Source: Chersky-840 sp050011815
GTDB lineage: Bacteria; Actinomycetota; Acidimicrobiia; Acidimicrobiales; UBA8190
Direction of reading: 5' to 3'
NCBI GenBank assembly: GCA_050011815.1
Contig: JBEKIJ010000014.1
Span: 1-64,000, forward strand
Length of the DNA stretch: 64,000 nucleotides
This document shows, piece after piece, positions 24,814 through 32,816 of the stretch (position 1 is its first letter; each line of letters opens with the position of its first letter). The translations under genes were made by a program, and so were the position numbers. The notes beneath the pieces were generated by a model that was not told the origin of the DNA, searched no databases, and worked only from the letters and a program-made list of their open reading frames with translations.

Positions 24814-25497
24814 CTACTTGGCCTGGTCTCCTTGGCCTCCGGGCAGGGCTTTTTCCCCCGCCACCCGGATCCGGCGCGCCGCCTCCCAGGGGTGCTCGTC
24901 GGCGAAGATCGCCGACCCGGCCACAAGGACACGCGCCCCGGCCCGCACCACCGACCCGACGGTGTCCTCGTCGATGCCCCCGTCCACCTCGAGGTCGGCC
25001 CCGAGACCGCGCCGATCGAGCTCGGCGCGCGTCCGAGCGATCTTGGGCAGCACCTCGGCCATGAACTTCTGCCCGCCGAAGCCGGGGTGGACCGTCATGC
25101 ACAGGATCAGGTCCGCCTCGGCCAGGAAGGGGTCGATGGCCTCGTACGGCGTCTCGGGGTTGATCGCCAAGCCGGCGCGCAGCCCCAGGCTCTTGGCTGT
25201 CGCCAGGAGGGCCGAGGTGTCGCCCACCTCCACGTGCACCGTGCATCCGTCGGCGCCGGCGTGACGAAACGATTCGAGGAAGTCCCCGGGGTTGGTCATC
25301 ATGAGGTGGCAGTCGAAGAACAGCCCCGAGTGTCTGCGCAACGACTCCACGACCGGCGGGCCGATGGTCAGATTGGGCACGAAGTGGCCGTCCATGACGT
25401 CCACGTGCAGCCAATCCGCCTCGGGTGCCACCTCGCCCACGGCCTCTGCCAAGCTGCCGAAGTCAGCCGACAGCACCGATGGGGCGATCCGAAGCAT
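24814..25497 (-). CDS. rpe: ribulose-phosphate 3-epimerase
   Basis: Interconverts ribulose 5-phosphate and xylulose 5-phosphate; its substrate is also the RibB substrate used by the neighbouring riboflavin genes. The TIM-barrel blocks are clear: IAPSVLSADFGSLAEAV, LHVDVMDGHFVPNLTIGP with catalytic Asp and metal His, DCHLMMTNP, TVHPGFGGQKF and LEVDGGIDEDTV. 227 residues. The ATG lies 11 bases after fmt; rsmB, which sits between fmt and rpe in many actinobacteria, is absent. Confidence 0.97.
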   Translation of the reverse strand: MLRIAPSVLSADFGSLAEAVGEVAPEADWLHVDVMDGHFVPNLTIGPPVVESLRRHSGLFFDCHLMMTNPGDFLESFRHAGADGCTVHVEVGDTSALLATAKSLGLRAGLAINPETPYEAIDPFLAEADLILCMTVHPGFGGQKFMAEVLPKIARTRAELDRRGLGADLEVDGGIDEDTVGSVVRAGARVLVAGSAIFADEHPWEAARRIRVAGEKALPGGQGDQAK

Positions 25498-25508
25498 CCG
25501 CGCCGAGC

Positions 25509-26423
25509 CTACCGGCGTTCCCCCTCGTCGCCGAGCCTCTCCCCGGCCTCGACCCGCATGCCGCGCCACCACGCCGCGGCGGGCATGGGTCGCTTGCCCG
25601 CCGGCTGGACGACGTGCAGCTCCATGACCCCCTCGCCGGTGTCGACCCTGGTCTCGTGCAACGTGCCCGGGGGCCCGGGCGTGTCGTCGGGCCCCGCCGA
25701 CGACACCGAATGCGGCCTGGCCTCGGCGTCGAGCACGAGCAGGCGATCGCCGCGGAACGTCGTCCAGGCCCGGTCTAGTCGCACGACACGCTCGAGCACT
25801 GCGGCCGGCTGCGACCACTGCAGTCGGAGCTCTTCGGGGAGGACCTTCTCGGCGTAGGTCACCTCACCGCGCTGGGGCGTGCCGGCGCCGAGCGCGTCGA
25901 CGCCGGGGGCGAGGACCTCGACGAGGAGCTGGGCCCCTGTCGATGCCAGGCGGTCGACGAGTGACGAGACGTGCTCGTGTTCGTCGATCCCCACCTGGCG
26001 TGAGGCGAGCACGGGCCCGGTGTCGAGGGTCTCCTCGAGGCGCATGACACACACGCCGGTCTCGACGTCGCCGGCCAGGACGGCCCGCTCCACGGGGGCC
26101 GCGCCGCGCCACCGGGGCAGAAGCGAGAAGTGCAGGTTCACCATGGGGAGCGACTCGAGGATCCGCCCCGGGACGAGCCGGCCGTAGGCCACGACGATGC
26201 CGAGCGCGGCGCCGGTCGAGGTGATGTCATCGAGCCGGTCGGTCACCTCCAGCCCGAGCTCCAGGGCCGCTTGCTTGGTGGGACTGGGGGTGCGCGCCGT
26301 GCCGCGCCCGCGCCGCGTGTCGGCCCTGCTCACCACGAGCTCGACGTCGTGCCCGGCGCGCACCAGCGCCGCGAGCGACACGGCGGCAGCCGGAGGTGTC
26401 CCCAGGAAGACCAGGCGGGCCAC
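25509..26423 (-). CDS. fmt: methionyl-tRNA formyltransferase
   Basis: Formylates initiator Met-tRNA. The N-terminal formyltransferase domain has VFLGTPPAAAVSLAAL, VVAYGRLVPGRILE and NLHFSLLPRWRGAAPVERA, which includes the catalytic Asn-His and SLLP loop; the partner Asp lies in EETLDTGPVL. The C-terminal OB-like domain ends with LQWSQPA-type and VQPAGKRPM blocks. 304 residues from GTG at 26423. Residues 239-251 (SVSSAGPDDTPGP) are encoded by a palindromic repeat shared with priA (25671-25708). Confidence 0.97.
   Translation of the reverse strand: MARLVFLGTPPAAAVSLAALVRAGHDVELVVSRADTRRGRGTARTPSPTKQAALELGLEVTDRLDDITSTGAALGIVVAYGRLVPGRILESLPMVNLHFSLLPRWRGAAPVERAVLAGDVETGVCVMRLEETLDTGPVLASRQVGIDEHEHVSSLVDRLASTGAQLLVEVLAPGVDALGAGTPQRGEVTYAEKVLPEELRLQWSQPAAVLERVVRLDRAWTTFRGDRLLVLDAEARPHSVSSAGPDDTPGPPGTLHETRVDTGEGVMELHVVQPAGKRPMPAAAWWRGMRVEAGERLGDEGERR
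25671..25708. repeat. palindromic coding repeat, copy in fmt
   Basis: A 38-base block with a perfect 10-base-pair inverted repeat GTGTCGTCGG / CCGACGACAC (25681-25690 with 25697-25706). It matches the block at 27784-27820 in priA at about 33 of 37 positions. It adds an in-frame Ser/Gly/Asp/Pro loop in the C-terminal domain of Fmt. Confidence 0.65.
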
Positions 26424-26438
26424 CGGGGCGCGGCGTCG

Positions 26439-27002
26439 CTACAGGCCGGTGTGCCTGGCAGCCCGCTCCTCGGCGGCGCGGGGGCGTCCATCGGGATCGG
26501 CCCCGGGCAGTCCGAGGGCCCGGGTCCGCAGGATGCGCTTGGCCTCTTTGCGCTGGTCCTCGTCGAGCCGCTCCACGAGGAGCACGCCGTCGAGATGGTC
26601 GACCTCGTGCTGGAACACCCGGGCCAGGAATTCGTCGGCCTCGACCGAGATCTCGTTGCCGTCGAGGTCGTAGCCGGTGAGGTGCACCTCCTTGGGGCGC
26701 ACGATGGGCCAGGACAGGCCGGGCACCGACAGGCACCCCTCGTCGAAGGTCCACTCCCCTCGAGCTTCGGCGAGCACGGGGTTCACCACCGTCACCGGGC
26801 CTGCCCCGTCGCCGGTGTCGTAGACGAACACTCGTTTCTGCACACCGACTTGGGGCGCGGCGAGGCCCACCCCGGGCGCCTCGTACATGGTCTGCACCAT
26901 GTCCTCGGCGAGCTGCTTGAGCGTCCCGTCGATCCCGTCGACCTCCGGCGCCCGCTGGCGCAACACGGGGTCCCCGTAGAGACGGATGGAGTACCTCGAC
27001 AT
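26439..27002 (-). CDS. def: peptide deformylase
   Basis: Metalloenzyme that removes the formyl group from new proteins, the partner of the adjacent Fmt. The three PDF motifs are present: GVGLAAPQVG (motif 1), EGCLSVPG with the metal Cys (motif 2) and FQHEVDHLDGVL with the HExxH-type metal site (motif 3). 187 residues from ATG at 27002; an ATG three codons upstream (27011) is an equal alternative. The C-terminus has an Arg/Ala-rich extension of about 20 residues. Confidence 0.97.
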   Translation of the reverse strand: MSRYSIRLYGDPVLRQRAPEVDGIDGTLKQLAEDMVQTMYEAPGVGLAAPQVGVQKRVFVYDTGDGAGPVTVVNPVLAEARGEWTFDEGCLSVPGLSWPIVRPKEVHLTGYDLDGNEISVEADEFLARVFQHEVDHLDGVLLVERLDEDQRKEAKRILRTRALGLPGADPDGRPRAAEERAARHTGL

Positions 27003-27040
27003 GCAGGCCATGGTACCGGGACCGCCCCTGGGGGCCGGTC

Positions 27041-28933
27041 TCAGGCCCGTACCGGGTCGACCTCGACCCGGAGCCGACCCGGGGGCCGCGGCACCGACGC
27101 CAGGAGGTCGCACAGCGTGGCGTGATCGGGAGCGCGCACCGACCAGGCCCCGTCCACGGGACCCCGCACGGCCACGGTGGCCGGTGCCGCGCCCCGCAGC
27201 GCATCGCCGTAGGCCTCGGCGCTCGGTCCCGATACCACCGCCAACGCGCTGAAAGGCGGAAGGTCCAGGGCGCGGCGCACGTCGGCTTCGACCCCCGCCA
27301 ACACCCCGGGATCCGCCGACACGGCCGAGACCAGTGCGGGATGGCGGGGCTGGCGGGTCTGGACCACCACCCTCCCCGGGGCGCGGTCGCCGGGGCGTCG
27401 AACCTCGGCACCCGAGACGAGCCGGGCGGCGCGGGCCAAGAGCCCGAGGGCCTGCTCGGCGGCACGAAACCGCGGGGCGAGCAACTCCGAGTCGAACTCC
27501 AAGAACACCACGGCATCCGCCCCGTGCACCCGGTGCAGCGCCGCTTCGGTGCCCACCACGACCCGGGCCGACTCGACCCGGTCCTCTTCCTTCTCGTCGG
27601 CCTTCGCCGGGCCCCACACCTCGGCCACCGCCACGCCGACAAGAGCCTCGAGGTCCTCTCGCACGCGCGACACGCCCAGTCGGAGCGCCTTCATACGGGT
27701 GGCTCCACACACCGCGCACACCACGGGCCGCTCCTCGGAGCACCGTCGACAGCGCAGGAACGGCGCCAGGGCCGCGGCCGCCCCGGTGTCGTCCTTCGGG
27801 CCCGACGACACGCCGGGCCCGCTCCTGGCCCGGCGTGTCGCGTCCACGAGCTCGAGCGCCGCCCCACACCTCTCGCAGCGCGCCAGCTCGCCGCACGCCG
27901 CGCACGCCAGCAGTCGCGCCCGTCCCGTCCGGTTGACGACGCACACCACCCGCCCACCCGCCGTCTCCATGACGTCGCGCACGACGCGCACGAGGCGCTC
28001 GGAGAACAGCCCCGTGCGAGGGTCGTCGCTGCGGCGGTCGATGACCTCGACCGGGGGCCAGCCCCGGCGTTCGACGGTGCGGGGCCCGACCACCAGAGGA
28101 CCGAGCGCCAGGATCTCGAGTGTCGGGCACGGCGACACGAGGGCGCACGGCGCACCGGCCCGTCGGGCGCGCTCGGCCACCACCACCGGCGCCGCCCACG
28201 TCGGGGCGCGCTCCTCGTGATACGCCTCGTCGTGCGCATCGAGCACGACCGCACCGGCCAGCCGGGGCACCGGGGCGAAGGCGGCGGCGCGCGTGCCCAC
28301 CACCACGCACCCGCCGGACCGGGCCCGGGCCCATTCGCCCGGAACCAGCGCCACCGGGATGCCCGCCGATTGCAGGCGCCGCGCCACATCGCCGGCGGCG
28401 CGGTGTCCCGGGGCGAGCACGAGTGCACCGGCCTCGGCTCCCGCCTGCTCGCGTTGGTGGGCCAGCGCCTCGAGGATGGGCCACCGGTCACCGGCCGGGG
28501 CCACCCGGACCACCCTGGTCCCCCCCTCGAGGCCGACCCCGATCGGTGGGCCCTCCGAGGCGGGGCGCGCCGACACCGGCGGTCGGCTCGTCGGCACGGC
28601 CCGCACCGCCAGGGGCGACGAGGCCGTGCGCAGAAAGGCGGGGACGGGGCCCGACCAGCGCCACGCCGCCCACCGGGCCAGGTCGAGCACCTCGGGCGGC
28701 GGTCCCCAGCCCCGCACCGCCGCGATCGGCCGGAGCACGACACCGGGGTCGGGCTCCACGTCGTCCTCGACGACCCATCCCCCCACACGGCGCGGACCGA
28801 GGGCGATGCGGACCTGGCTCCCGACTCGCACCGACTCGGCGAGCGCGGCGGGAACCGTGTAGTCGAAGGTCTTGCGCAGGGCGCTCACATCGGGGAGCAC
28901 CCGCACGACGCGTTCGGAGTGCTCCGCCGGCAT
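27041..28933 (-). CDS. priA: primosomal protein PriA with degenerate helicase motifs
   Basis: Replication-restart protein. The N-terminal 3'-DNA-binding domain is present (VRVLPDVSALRKTFDYTVP, VRIALGPRRVGGWVV), as are eight cysteines in four C-x2-C pairs of the two zinc loops (CAACG, CERCG, CRRC, CAVCG). The Walker A motif GSGKT is absent (the region reads VVRVAPAGDRWPILEAL), and the DEAH box is replaced by LDAHDEAYHEE. As in other actinobacterial PriA proteins it is unlikely to be an ATPase. 630 residues. Residues 372-384 come from a palindromic repeat shared with fmt. Confidence 0.9.
   Translation of the reverse strand: MPAEHSERVVRVLPDVSALRKTFDYTVPAALAESVRVGSQVRIALGPRRVGGWVVEDDVEPDPGVVLRPIAAVRGWGPPPEVLDLARWAAWRWSGPVPAFLRTASSPLAVRAVPTSRPPVSARPASEGPPIGVGLEGGTRVVRVAPAGDRWPILEALAHQREQAGAEAGALVLAPGHRAAGDVARRLQSAGIPVALVPGEWARARSGGCVVVGTRAAAFAPVPRLAGAVVLDAHDEAYHEERAPTWAAPVVVAERARRAGAPCALVSPCPTLEILALGPLVVGPRTVERRGWPPVEVIDRRSDDPRTGLFSERLVRVVRDVMETAGGRVVCVVNRTGRARLLACAACGELARCERCGAALELVDATRRARSGPGVSSGPKDDTGAAAALAPFLRCRRCSEERPVVCAVCGATRMKALRLGVSRVREDLEALVGVAVAEVWGPAKADEKEEDRVESARVVVGTEAALHRVHGADAVVFLEFDSELLAPRFRAAEQALGLLARAARLVSGAEVRRPGDRAPGRVVVQTRQPRHPALVSAVSADPGVLAGVEADVRRALDLPPFSALAVVSGPSAEAYGDALRGAAPATVAVRGPVDGAWSVRAPDHATLCDLLASVPRPPGRLRVEVDPVRA
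27784..27839. repeat. palindromic coding repeat, copy in priA
   Basis: The block 27784-27820 is near-identical to that in fmt (25671-25708), with 8-base arms GTGTCGTC / GACGACAC (27786-27793, 27804-27811). It is followed by a second overlapping perfect inverted repeat GACACGCCGGG / CCCGGCGTGTC (27807-27817, 27829-27839). It encodes GPGVSSGPKDDTG between the zinc loops of PriA. Confidence 0.65.
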
Positions 28934-28985
28934 GGCGGCAGTCTGACGCGGCGCTGGGTCGGGCCGGAGTGCCGGCGCCCGACCT

Positions 28986-30182
28986 CTACAGCCCGAGGGC
29001 GCGCTTGAGGTCGTCCACCCTGGGCGTCGCCTCCCAGGTGAATTCCTTGTCCGACCGGCCGAAGTGCCCGTAGGCGGCGGTGCGGCGGTAGATCGGCCGC
29101 TTCAGGTCCAGGTCGCGGACGATGGCCGCGGGACGCAGGTCGAACACCTCGCGCACGGCGCGCTCGATCTTGTCGGGGTCCACCGTCTCGGTGCCGAAGG
29201 TCTCGACCATGAGCGACACCGGGCTGGCCACGCCGATGGCGTAGGCCACCTGCACCTCGCATCGTCTCGCCGCACCGGCGGCGACCACGTGCTTGGCGAC
29301 CCACCGCGCCGCGTAGGCGGCGGAGCGGTCGACCTTGGAGGGGTCCTTCCCCGAGAACGCTCCCCCGCCGTGGCGGGCCATACCGCCGTAGGTGTCGACG
29401 ATGATCTTTCGTCCCGTGAGCCCGGTGTCGGCGTGGGGCCCTCCGAGCTCGAAGCGGCCCGTGGGGTTGGCCAGCACGCGCAGCGCGGAGGTGTCGAGGT
29501 CGGGGGGAAGGAGGGGATGGATCACGTGCTCACGAAGGTCGGGGAGAAGCAGCGTCTCGATGTCCACTCCCGGCGCGTGCTGGGTGGAGATGAGCACGGT
29601 GTCGATGGCCACGGGCCGGCCGCCCTCGTAGACCACGCTCACCTGGGTCTTGCCGTCGGGACGCAGATAGGGAAGGACGCCGACGCGCCGCACCTGGGCG
29701 AGACGTTGGGCGAGCCGGTGCGCCATCCAGATGGGAAGCGGCATGAGGTCGGGCGTCTCGTCGCAGGCGTACCCGAACATCATGCCCTGGTCACCCGCAC
29801 CCTGGGCGTTGAGCTGGTCCTCGCCACCGGAGCCGGTCCGGAGTTCGTGGGCCGAGGTCACCCCCTGGGCGATGTCGGGAGACTGTTCGTCGAGGGCGAC
29901 CAACACCCCACAGGTCCGGCCGTTGAACCCGTGGGCGTCGCTGTCGTACCCGATGTCACACACCACTTCTCGCACCAGGCTGGCGATGTCGATGTAGCAC
30001 TGCGTGGAGATCTCGCCCGCCACGACGACGAGTCCGGTGGTGAGCAACGTCTCACACGCCACCCTGCCGTCGGGATCCGATTTGAGCACTGCGTCGAGGA
30101 CCGAATCCGAGATCTGGTCCGCCATCTTGTCGGGATGCCCTTCGGTCACCGACTCCGATGTGAAGGTGTGGCGCGTGGTCAC
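28986..30182 (-). CDS. metK: S-adenosylmethionine synthase
   Basis: Makes SAM from methionine and ATP. The three-domain 398-residue protein has SESVTEGHPDKMADQISDSV at the N-terminus, the loop GAGDQGMMFGYAC, GGGAFSGKDPSKVDRSAAY and a normal C-terminus ending VDDLKRALGL. The GTG start overlaps the coaBC stop (GTGA). Position next to coaBC and priA is standard for actinobacteria. Confidence 0.98.
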   Translation of the reverse strand: MTTRHTFTSESVTEGHPDKMADQISDSVLDAVLKSDPDGRVACETLLTTGLVVVAGEISTQCYIDIASLVREVVCDIGYDSDAHGFNGRTCGVLVALDEQSPDIAQGVTSAHELRTGSGGEDQLNAQGAGDQGMMFGYACDETPDLMPLPIWMAHRLAQRLAQVRRVGVLPYLRPDGKTQVSVVYEGGRPVAIDTVLISTQHAPGVDIETLLLPDLREHVIHPLLPPDLDTSALRVLANPTGRFELGGPHADTGLTGRKIIVDTYGGMARHGGGAFSGKDPSKVDRSAAYAARWVAKHVVAAGAARRCEVQVAYAIGVASPVSLMVETFGTETVDPDKIERAVREVFDLRPAAIVRDLDLKRPIYRRTAAYGHFGRSDKEFTWEATPRVDDLKRALGL

Positions 30183-31456
30183 GAGTCGCTCCTCGATTCG
30201 TCTTCCCCCCCGGAGGCCGCGGCGTGCCGGGTGCCCCCGCCCCGGCGTTGTCCGCCCAGGCGATCGATCACACTATCCAAAATGGCGTGGCCCACCTCGA
30301 TCTTCGAGGTCAGAGCGACCTCGCGGCACGTGCCGTCGGACCCCAGGATGGTCACGGCGTTGGTGTCGTGGTCGAAGCCCACGCCCCGTGCCGAGACGTC
30401 GTTCGCCACCATGAAGTCGAGGTTCTTGCCCCGGAGCTTGGCGGCGGCCCGGGCCGCCATGTCGTGGGTCTCGGCCGCGAACCCCACCAGGACCTGTCCG
30501 TCCCGTCGCCGCCGCCCCAGCTCGGCGAGGATGTCGGGCGTGGGCTCGAGGACGAGCTCGGGCACCCCGTCGGACTTCGACAACTTGGCATCGGCGGGTG
30601 CCTTGACCCTGAAGTCCGCCACCGCGGCCGCCATCACCACCACATCGGCGCCCGCACTCCGTTCGAGGACAGCCGCCTCCATCTCCGCCGCCGTCTCGAC
30701 GGCGACGACCTCGATGCCCGGAGACGCCACTCGGCCCGCCGAGCTCACGAGGACCACGTCGGCGCCGCGCGCCGCGGCCGCCTCGGCCACGGCATGGCCC
30801 TGTTTGCCCGACGAGCGATTGGAGATGAACCGCACCGGGTCGATGGGCTCCCGGGTGCCGCCCGCGCTCACCAGCACGCGGCGACCGGCGAGATCTCGGC
30901 CCCGAGGGACCGCGCCCAGCACGGCGAGGACCGCGTCGACGATGTCGACGGGCTCGGCCAGTCGGCCGGCGCCGACGTCGCCACCGGCCAGGCGACCCTC
31001 ACCCGGTTCCACCACATGCACCCTCCGCCGGCGCAGGGTCTCCACGTTGTTCTGCACGGCGGGGTGCTCCCACATCTCGGTGTGCATGGCCGGGCACACC
31101 ATGACCGGGGCGCGGGTGGCGAGGACGGTGGCGGTGAGCAACCCGTCGGAGATGCCGTGCGCGTAGCAGCCCAGAAAGCGAGCCGTGGCCGGCACGACGA
31201 GGACCAGATCGGCACGGCGACCGAGCGTGGTGTGGGGAATGGGGTCCGCTTCGGTCCACAGGGTCTTTTGCACCGGCTCCGACGCCAGCGCCGAGAACGT
31301 CACCTCGCCCACGAAGCGGGTGGCGTCATCGGTGAGGACGGGGACGACGTGCACACCGGCGTCGACGAGGCGGCGACACACCTCCACCGCCTTATAGGCG
31401 GCGATGCCACCGGTCACACCCAGGACGACGGTCTTCCCCGTCACGGGGCCTGTCAT
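30179..31456 (-). CDS. coaBC: bifunctional phosphopantothenoylcysteine decarboxylase / phosphopantothenate-cysteine ligase
   Basis: Two consecutive steps of coenzyme A synthesis. The N-terminal flavin-dependent decarboxylase CoaC (about 1-180) has GVTGGIAAYKAVEVCRRL, the His of IPHTTLGRRADLVLVVPAT and CPAMHTEMWEHP. The flap that reads ACGD in E. coli reads AGGD here, lacking the cysteine, which also seems absent in mycobacterial forms. The C-terminal ligase CoaB (about 190-400) has SAGGTREPIDPVRFISNRSS and AAAVADFR. The C-terminus has a Gly/Arg/Ser tail of about 25 residues. Confidence 0.96.
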   Translation of the reverse strand: MTGPVTGKTVVLGVTGGIAAYKAVEVCRRLVDAGVHVVPVLTDDATRFVGEVTFSALASEPVQKTLWTEADPIPHTTLGRRADLVLVVPATARFLGCYAHGISDGLLTATVLATRAPVMVCPAMHTEMWEHPAVQNNVETLRRRRVHVVEPGEGRLAGGDVGAGRLAEPVDIVDAVLAVLGAVPRGRDLAGRRVLVSAGGTREPIDPVRFISNRSSGKQGHAVAEAAAARGADVVLVSSAGRVASPGIEVVAVETAAEMEAAVLERSAGADVVVMAAAVADFRVKAPADAKLSKSDGVPELVLEPTPDILAELGRRRRDGQVLVGFAAETHDMAARAAAKLRGKNLDFMVANDVSARGVGFDHDTNAVTILGSDGTCREVALTSKIEVGHAILDSVIDRLGGQRRGGGTRHAAASGGEDESRSDS

Positions 31457-31500
31457 CTTGGTCCGGGCTTCCCGGCAGCGCGGGCGGGCACTCCCGCCTG

Positions 31501-31869
31501 CTACTCGCCGGCCTCCGGCTGCTCGGCGGCAACCTCGGCGACGACTTCGTCGACCACATCGTCGACGAGCGCGGTCAGCTCGGCTGCCGCGCCGGCGCCG
31601 TCCTCGACGGGTGCGCCCTCGACACCCTCCTCACCCTCTTCGACGGGGTCGATGCGGTGGTAGGTGGCCTTGCCCGCCGCCACCTCTTCGAAGGCGATGG
31701 TGAGGGGCTTGCCCGAGACCGAGGTCACCTGGGGTGGCACGACGAAGCCGAGGCCCTCCCCCAGCTGGTTGTAATACGAGTTGATCTGCCGGGCACGCTT
31801 GGCCGACAGGGCGACCAGGGTGAACTTCGAGTCGACCTTGTCGAGGAGATCCTCGATGGGCGGGTCCAT
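31501..31869 (-). CDS. rpoZ: RNA polymerase omega subunit with acidic tail
   Basis: Helps assemble RNA polymerase around the beta-prime subunit. PPIEDLLDKVDSKFTLVALS and the core KRARQINSYYNQLGEGLG are typical of actinobacterial omega. The core ends near residue 75; a further stretch of about 47 residues is strongly acidic (Glu/Asp/Ala/Val) and not part of the standard fold. ATG at 31869 lies 25 bases after the gmk stop. Confidence 0.95.
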   Translation of the reverse strand: MDPPIEDLLDKVDSKFTLVALSAKRARQINSYYNQLGEGLGFVVPPQVTSVSGKPLTIAFEEVAAGKATYHRIDPVEEGEEGVEGAPVEDGAGAAAELTALVDDVVDEVVAEVAAEQPEAGE

Positions 31870-31894
31870 GAGGGTCGAGCGGCGTTGGGGCAAG

Positions 31895-32467
31895 TCAGGC
31901 TCCTCGAGGGTGGCCAGCCGCCGGGTCGGGCGGGTGGTCGCGGTGAATGTCCAGTATACCGGCCACCTCGGACACAGCCCGGTCCACCTCGTCATTGACC
32001 ACGACGAACGGTGTGAGCTCCCTGCCCAGGCGCATCTCCTCGGCGCCCTTGGCGATACGCCGGTCGACCTCGGCCGCGTCGTCGCCCCGGCGGCGCAGCC
32101 GCTCACGCTGGACCTCGGGAGAGGGCGGCACCAACAGGACCACGAGTGCGTCGGGGTGCCGGTCCTTGATCTGGAGCGCCCCCTGGAGGTCGATCTCGAG
32201 GACCACGTCCTTGCCGGGCGGGGCGTCGGGAAGCGGGGTGCCGTAGAGATGCCCGAGGAACTCGGCCCACTCGAGGAACCCTCCCTGGGCGACCTTCTCC
32301 TCGAAGACGTGGCGGTCGACGAAGGTGTAGGCGTCCTCTGCTTCGACGGGACGCCGGGGACGCGTCGTCCACGAGCGGCTGAGCCAGAGCCTGGGGTCGC
32401 GTGCGACCAACCGGGCGACGACGGTGCCTTTCCCCGCCCCACCGGGGCCGGAGATGACGAGGATCAG
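31895..32467 (-). CDS. gmk: guanylate kinase, probable CTG start
   Basis: Phosphorylates GMP. The P-loop SGPGGAGKGT (residues 6-15), SRSWTTRPRRPVEAEDAYTFV (the GMP-binding Ser/Arg and Tyr region) and FLEWAEFLGHLYGTPL are all present. 190 residues. There is no ATG, GTG or TTG for more than 20 codons before the conserved N-terminus; the only fitting start is CTG at 32467, which overlaps the mihF stop as CTGA. The short N-terminus LILVISGPGG then matches family length. Confidence 0.93.
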   Translation of the reverse strand: MILVISGPGGAGKGTVVARLVARDPRLWLSRSWTTRPRRPVEAEDAYTFVDRHVFEEKVAQGGFLEWAEFLGHLYGTPLPDAPPGKDVVLEIDLQGALQIKDRHPDALVVLLVPPSPEVQRERLRRRGDDAAEVDRRIAKGAEEMRLGRELTPFVVVNDEVDRAVSEVAGILDIHRDHPPDPAAGHPRGA

Positions 32468-32784
32468 GACTTCGAAGTATGTGTCAGCAGAGCGTCGCGT
32501 TGGTTGGCACCGAGGCCCTGCAACCGACGACTCTCGCTGATCCCTACCGTCTCCATGAGACGGCGGGCCTTGACCTTGCCAAGACCGGGCAGTGACTCGA
32601 GCACCGAGAGCACCTTCATCTTGCCCACGGTCTCGTCCCCTTCGGCACGAGTGAGGAGCTCCGACAGGGTGATGGACCCCATCTTGAGCTTCTCTTTCAC
32701 CTCGGCCCGCTCGCGGCGGACCTTGGCGGCCTTGTCCAGCGCCGCCTGGCGCTGCTCCGGGGTGAGTGCAGGAGGTTGCGGCAT
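32464..32784 (-). CDS. mihF: integration host factor of actinobacterial type (mIHF)
   Basis: Nucleoid-associated DNA-binding protein, monomeric in relatives. The 106-residue protein starts MPQPPALTPEQRQAALDKA and has the conserved helical core VKEKLKMGSITLSELLTRAE, VGKMKVLSVLESLPGLGKVK (a helix-two-turn-helix region) and SRRLQGLGANQRDALL. An ATG four codons upstream (32796) is an alternative start. It is found beside gmk across actinobacteria, as here. Confidence 0.95.
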   Translation of the reverse strand: MPQPPALTPEQRQAALDKAAKVRRERAEVKEKLKMGSITLSELLTRAEGDETVGKMKVLSVLESLPGLGKVKARRLMETVGISESRRLQGLGANQRDALLTHTSKS

Positions 32785-32816
32785 GCGGGCCACCATAGCG
32801 CCCTCGTGAGCGGGGG

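Noticed and set aside
26424..28985. A SAM riboswitch before metK or an FMN riboswitch before ribD
   Set aside because: Both genes lie inside an operon with no or only a few bases between genes (metK overlaps coaBC; ribD is 12 bases from rpe), leaving no room for an aptamer.
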